Source: CAWATZ01 sp963784995 (GTDB taxonomy: Bacteria; Planctomycetota; Planctomycetia; Gemmatales; Gemmataceae). From it: DNA of 7,571 nt. The translations under genes and the position numbers were made by a program. The number at the start of each line of letters is the position of its first letter. Within the stretch, counting starts at the first letter, position 1. Of this stretch, positions 6,240 to 7,571 are shown in pieces. Under the pieces are notes generated by a model, which saw nothing but the letters and a program-made list of their open reading frames with translations, had not been told where the DNA came from and did not search any database. The stretch spans positions 1 to 7,571 of the forward strand of contig CAWATZ010000005.1 in NCBI GenBank assembly GCA_963784995.1, read 5' to 3'.

Positions 6240-7333
6240 TCACTTCCCAGATGGCGTTTCTTTGTCTCCTTCAGGGAGGCGCCATAAAGATACCGGCCCA
6301 AGTTGCTCGCCGCTCAAGGCGTAGCGACCGTCTGGCGAAAAGGCGACCCACACTTCCCCGACCAGCCCCTTCCAGCACTTCAGTTCCCGACCTGTCTTGA
6401 GGTCCAGCAACTGCATTTCCTTGGTCCCACCCAAGAGGATACGGCGCCCATCCGGGGAGAGGGCAAAGTGTTCGGCGCGGAACTTCCCGTCGCCAACGGT
6501 TCGCACACACTTACCCGTCTTCGCGTCCCATACGCGCACGACAAAAGCGCCCCCAGAGATGATGGTCTGACCATTATCAGAGTAGAAGAGTGCGTAGATC
6601 CGGTACTCATGGCCCTCCAGGGTACGGAGCCGCTCTCCCGACTGCAAGTCCCACTCCTGAATCGACTTGAATTCCGTGGTGAGGAAGCGCTTCTCATCGG
6701 GAGCAAGGGCCAGGCCATACACAACGTCTTTGGCGTTGTACCGCCGCACCGGCTGGCCCGTCTTCAGGTCCCACAGGAGGATGCTGGCAGTGCGAACCGA
6801 GCCGGCACTGCCGGAGAAAGCGCGTTGGCCGTCCCGGCAGAAGGCGACGCTGAAGACCGCTTGTTCATGTCCCTGGAGGACTTGAATCACCTTGGCGGTG
6901 GTCAGGTCCACCACCCGGACCTTGCGGTCGGCGCAGCCGGCCAGGACACGGTTACCATCGGGAGAGAGCCCAGGCAAAGGACTGGCCCAGTCAGCAGTTC
7001 CCCAGAGGTCAGCCGGATTTTCGCCGGCACCGCCCCTTTTTTCCGCTCCCAGACCCAGAGCCGGCCCGCGTCGGTGCCGGCCAGGACCTTCCGCCCATCC
7101 GGAGAGAAGGCCACACACTGGGGCCATTCCTCTTCCGAGAGGCTGAAGCGCAGTTCCGGCTCCTCGGTCTGCTCAGCCCGCTCGGCCCCCGCCCCGTTGT
7201 TCCGAGGCAGTAAGAGGGCCAGGGCAGCAAGGAGGAGTACGCCCCGCCAGCAGAACCGTGCCCCAGGAAGGGTATTCGGCAAGCCTGAGCGGCAACCAAC
7301 CTCGATGCAACAGATTAACTCAGTTGTCTTCAT
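6240..7333 (-). pseudogene. Signal-anchored WD40 beta-propeller protein, copy 2, frameshifted
   Basis: The ATG at 7333 overlaps the TGA of gene X (ATGA), indicating translational coupling; no strong ribosome binding site is visible. The N-terminus has the same design as copy 1 (hydrophobic segment LLLAALALLLP near 33-43, then an Ala/Glu-rich linker and seven WD40 blades). Near 6966-6969 one base is missing compared with copy 1: GAGAGAGCCC stands where copy 1 has GAGAGAACCCC. The upstream frame runs to a stop at 6902, and the rest of the propeller continues in another frame to the TGA at 6240. Adding one base restores 364 aa, one more than copy 1. If the frameshift is real, the product is cut early in blade 3 and cannot form a propeller. 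In the 5395-5604 versus 6606-6815 comparison, nearly all of about a dozen base differences are silent, so both copies were under protein-level selection until recently. Confidence 0.85.
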
Positions 7334-7571
7334 TGCCCATTCGCCCGTTTGTTAATGAAGTCCTTGACCGCGTCCGGGGCGTCTTTCCTGTAGACCAGAA
7401 AGCTGGGAAGGATCTCCTCGCTGGCTCGCTTGATCCTGTAATTCACGTCCCCGAAATCGCCAAGTCCCCAGTCTGCCCCCGTGAACAAGGGCTTGTTCAG
7501 CTTAAGGGTCGGGTTCAGCTGCCGAACTACTTTCGGGTCCACTCCGTTCAGTACGCCCTGCAGAATGCGTT
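7330..7571 (-). CDS. Gene X, C-terminal part of an unrecognised protein (runs off the window)
   Basis: The last 79 codons of a gene are visible, open to the window edge and ending in TGA at 7330-7332. A GTG at 7542 lies inside the frame, but the frame continues upstream without a stop, so the real start is probably outside the window. The visible part is mixed alpha/beta with several aromatic residues (FTGADWGLGDFGDVNYR) and ends in a helix, DAVKDFINKRANGQ. No signature I can name is present; it could be the end of an enzyme or of a secreted protein. Its stop overlaps the start of WD40 copy 2 by ATGA, so the two are coupled. A diverged copy of its tail lies before WD40 copy 1, which suggests that X and the WD40 protein are a functional pair. 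Confidence 0.65.
   Translation of the reverse strand, partial: RILQGVLNGVDPKVVRQLNPTLKLNKPLFTGADWGLGDFGDVNYRIKRASEEILPSFLVYRKDAPDAVKDFINKRANGQ

Larger units (their letters stand above)
5012..7410 (-). repeat. Tandem duplication of a (gene X end + WD40) module
   Basis: The two WD40 copies are offset by 1211-1213 bases and are similar at the DNA level along their whole length. Homology continues about 15 bases past both stops, and upstream into about 26 codons of gene X. The unit that duplicated therefore included at least the end of X plus the WD40 gene. In the downstream unit X is reduced to its tail. Confidence 0.75.

Noticed and set aside
5398..7355. Long plus-strand open frames opposite the WD40 genes
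   Set aside because: They are antisense to genuine WD40 repeats and lack domain-like sequence. The two are similar to each other only because the WD40 genes are paralogues.

Overview
The window is GC-rich and looks like a chromosomal piece of a planctomycete, most likely of the Gemmataceae group. This is an inference. It rests on a large beta-propeller/di-haem protein of the HzsA-related type, signal-anchored WD40 proteins, a HEAT-repeat protein, and a GC-rich palindrome present twice in intergenic DNA. No rRNA, tRNA, CRISPR array, transposase or phage gene was seen.

Layout. (1) Positions 26-77 hold a strong palindromic terminator-like element. (2) Positions 108-1027, minus strand, hold a two-gene unit: a small basic protein (85 aa when restored), then a HEAT-repeat protein (217 aa when restored) starting 2 nt after it. 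Both are frameshifted as given, the first by an exact 7-bp tandem duplication. (3) Positions 1028-1735 hold no convincing gene, but contain an inverted repeat, a second copy of the palindrome, two sigma70-like promoter candidates and a GC-rich hairpin. (4) Positions 1736-4840, plus strand, encode a 1034-aa exported protein with a PD40-type beta-propeller and two CXXCH haem motifs, related to hydrazine synthase alpha subunit. An internal stretch of about 58 codons is read out of frame between two compensating 1-nt indels. (5) Positions 4856-4907 hold a perfect 20-bp hairpin between convergent genes. (6) Positions 5029-7571, minus strand, hold a tandemly duplicated module. In transcription order it is the C-terminus of an unknown gene X (runs off the window), WD40 copy 2 (1-nt frameshift), a remnant matching the last ~26 residues of X, and WD40 copy 1 (intact). 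Start/stop overlaps (ATGA, TAATG) suggest translational coupling.

The di-haem protein is probably periplasmic or otherwise extracytoplasmic and monocistronic. The WD40 pair with gene X forms a separate coupled operon whose job is unknown. The small protein/HEAT pair resembles a toxin-tail/immunity relic, but this is a weak inference.

Five indels break or shift frames in 7.6 kb. One (the 7-bp duplication) looks like a genuine mutation. The other four are single-base changes, mostly in C-rich or GA-repeat contexts, and could be assembly errors. That question should be settled before any gene here is called a pseudogene.
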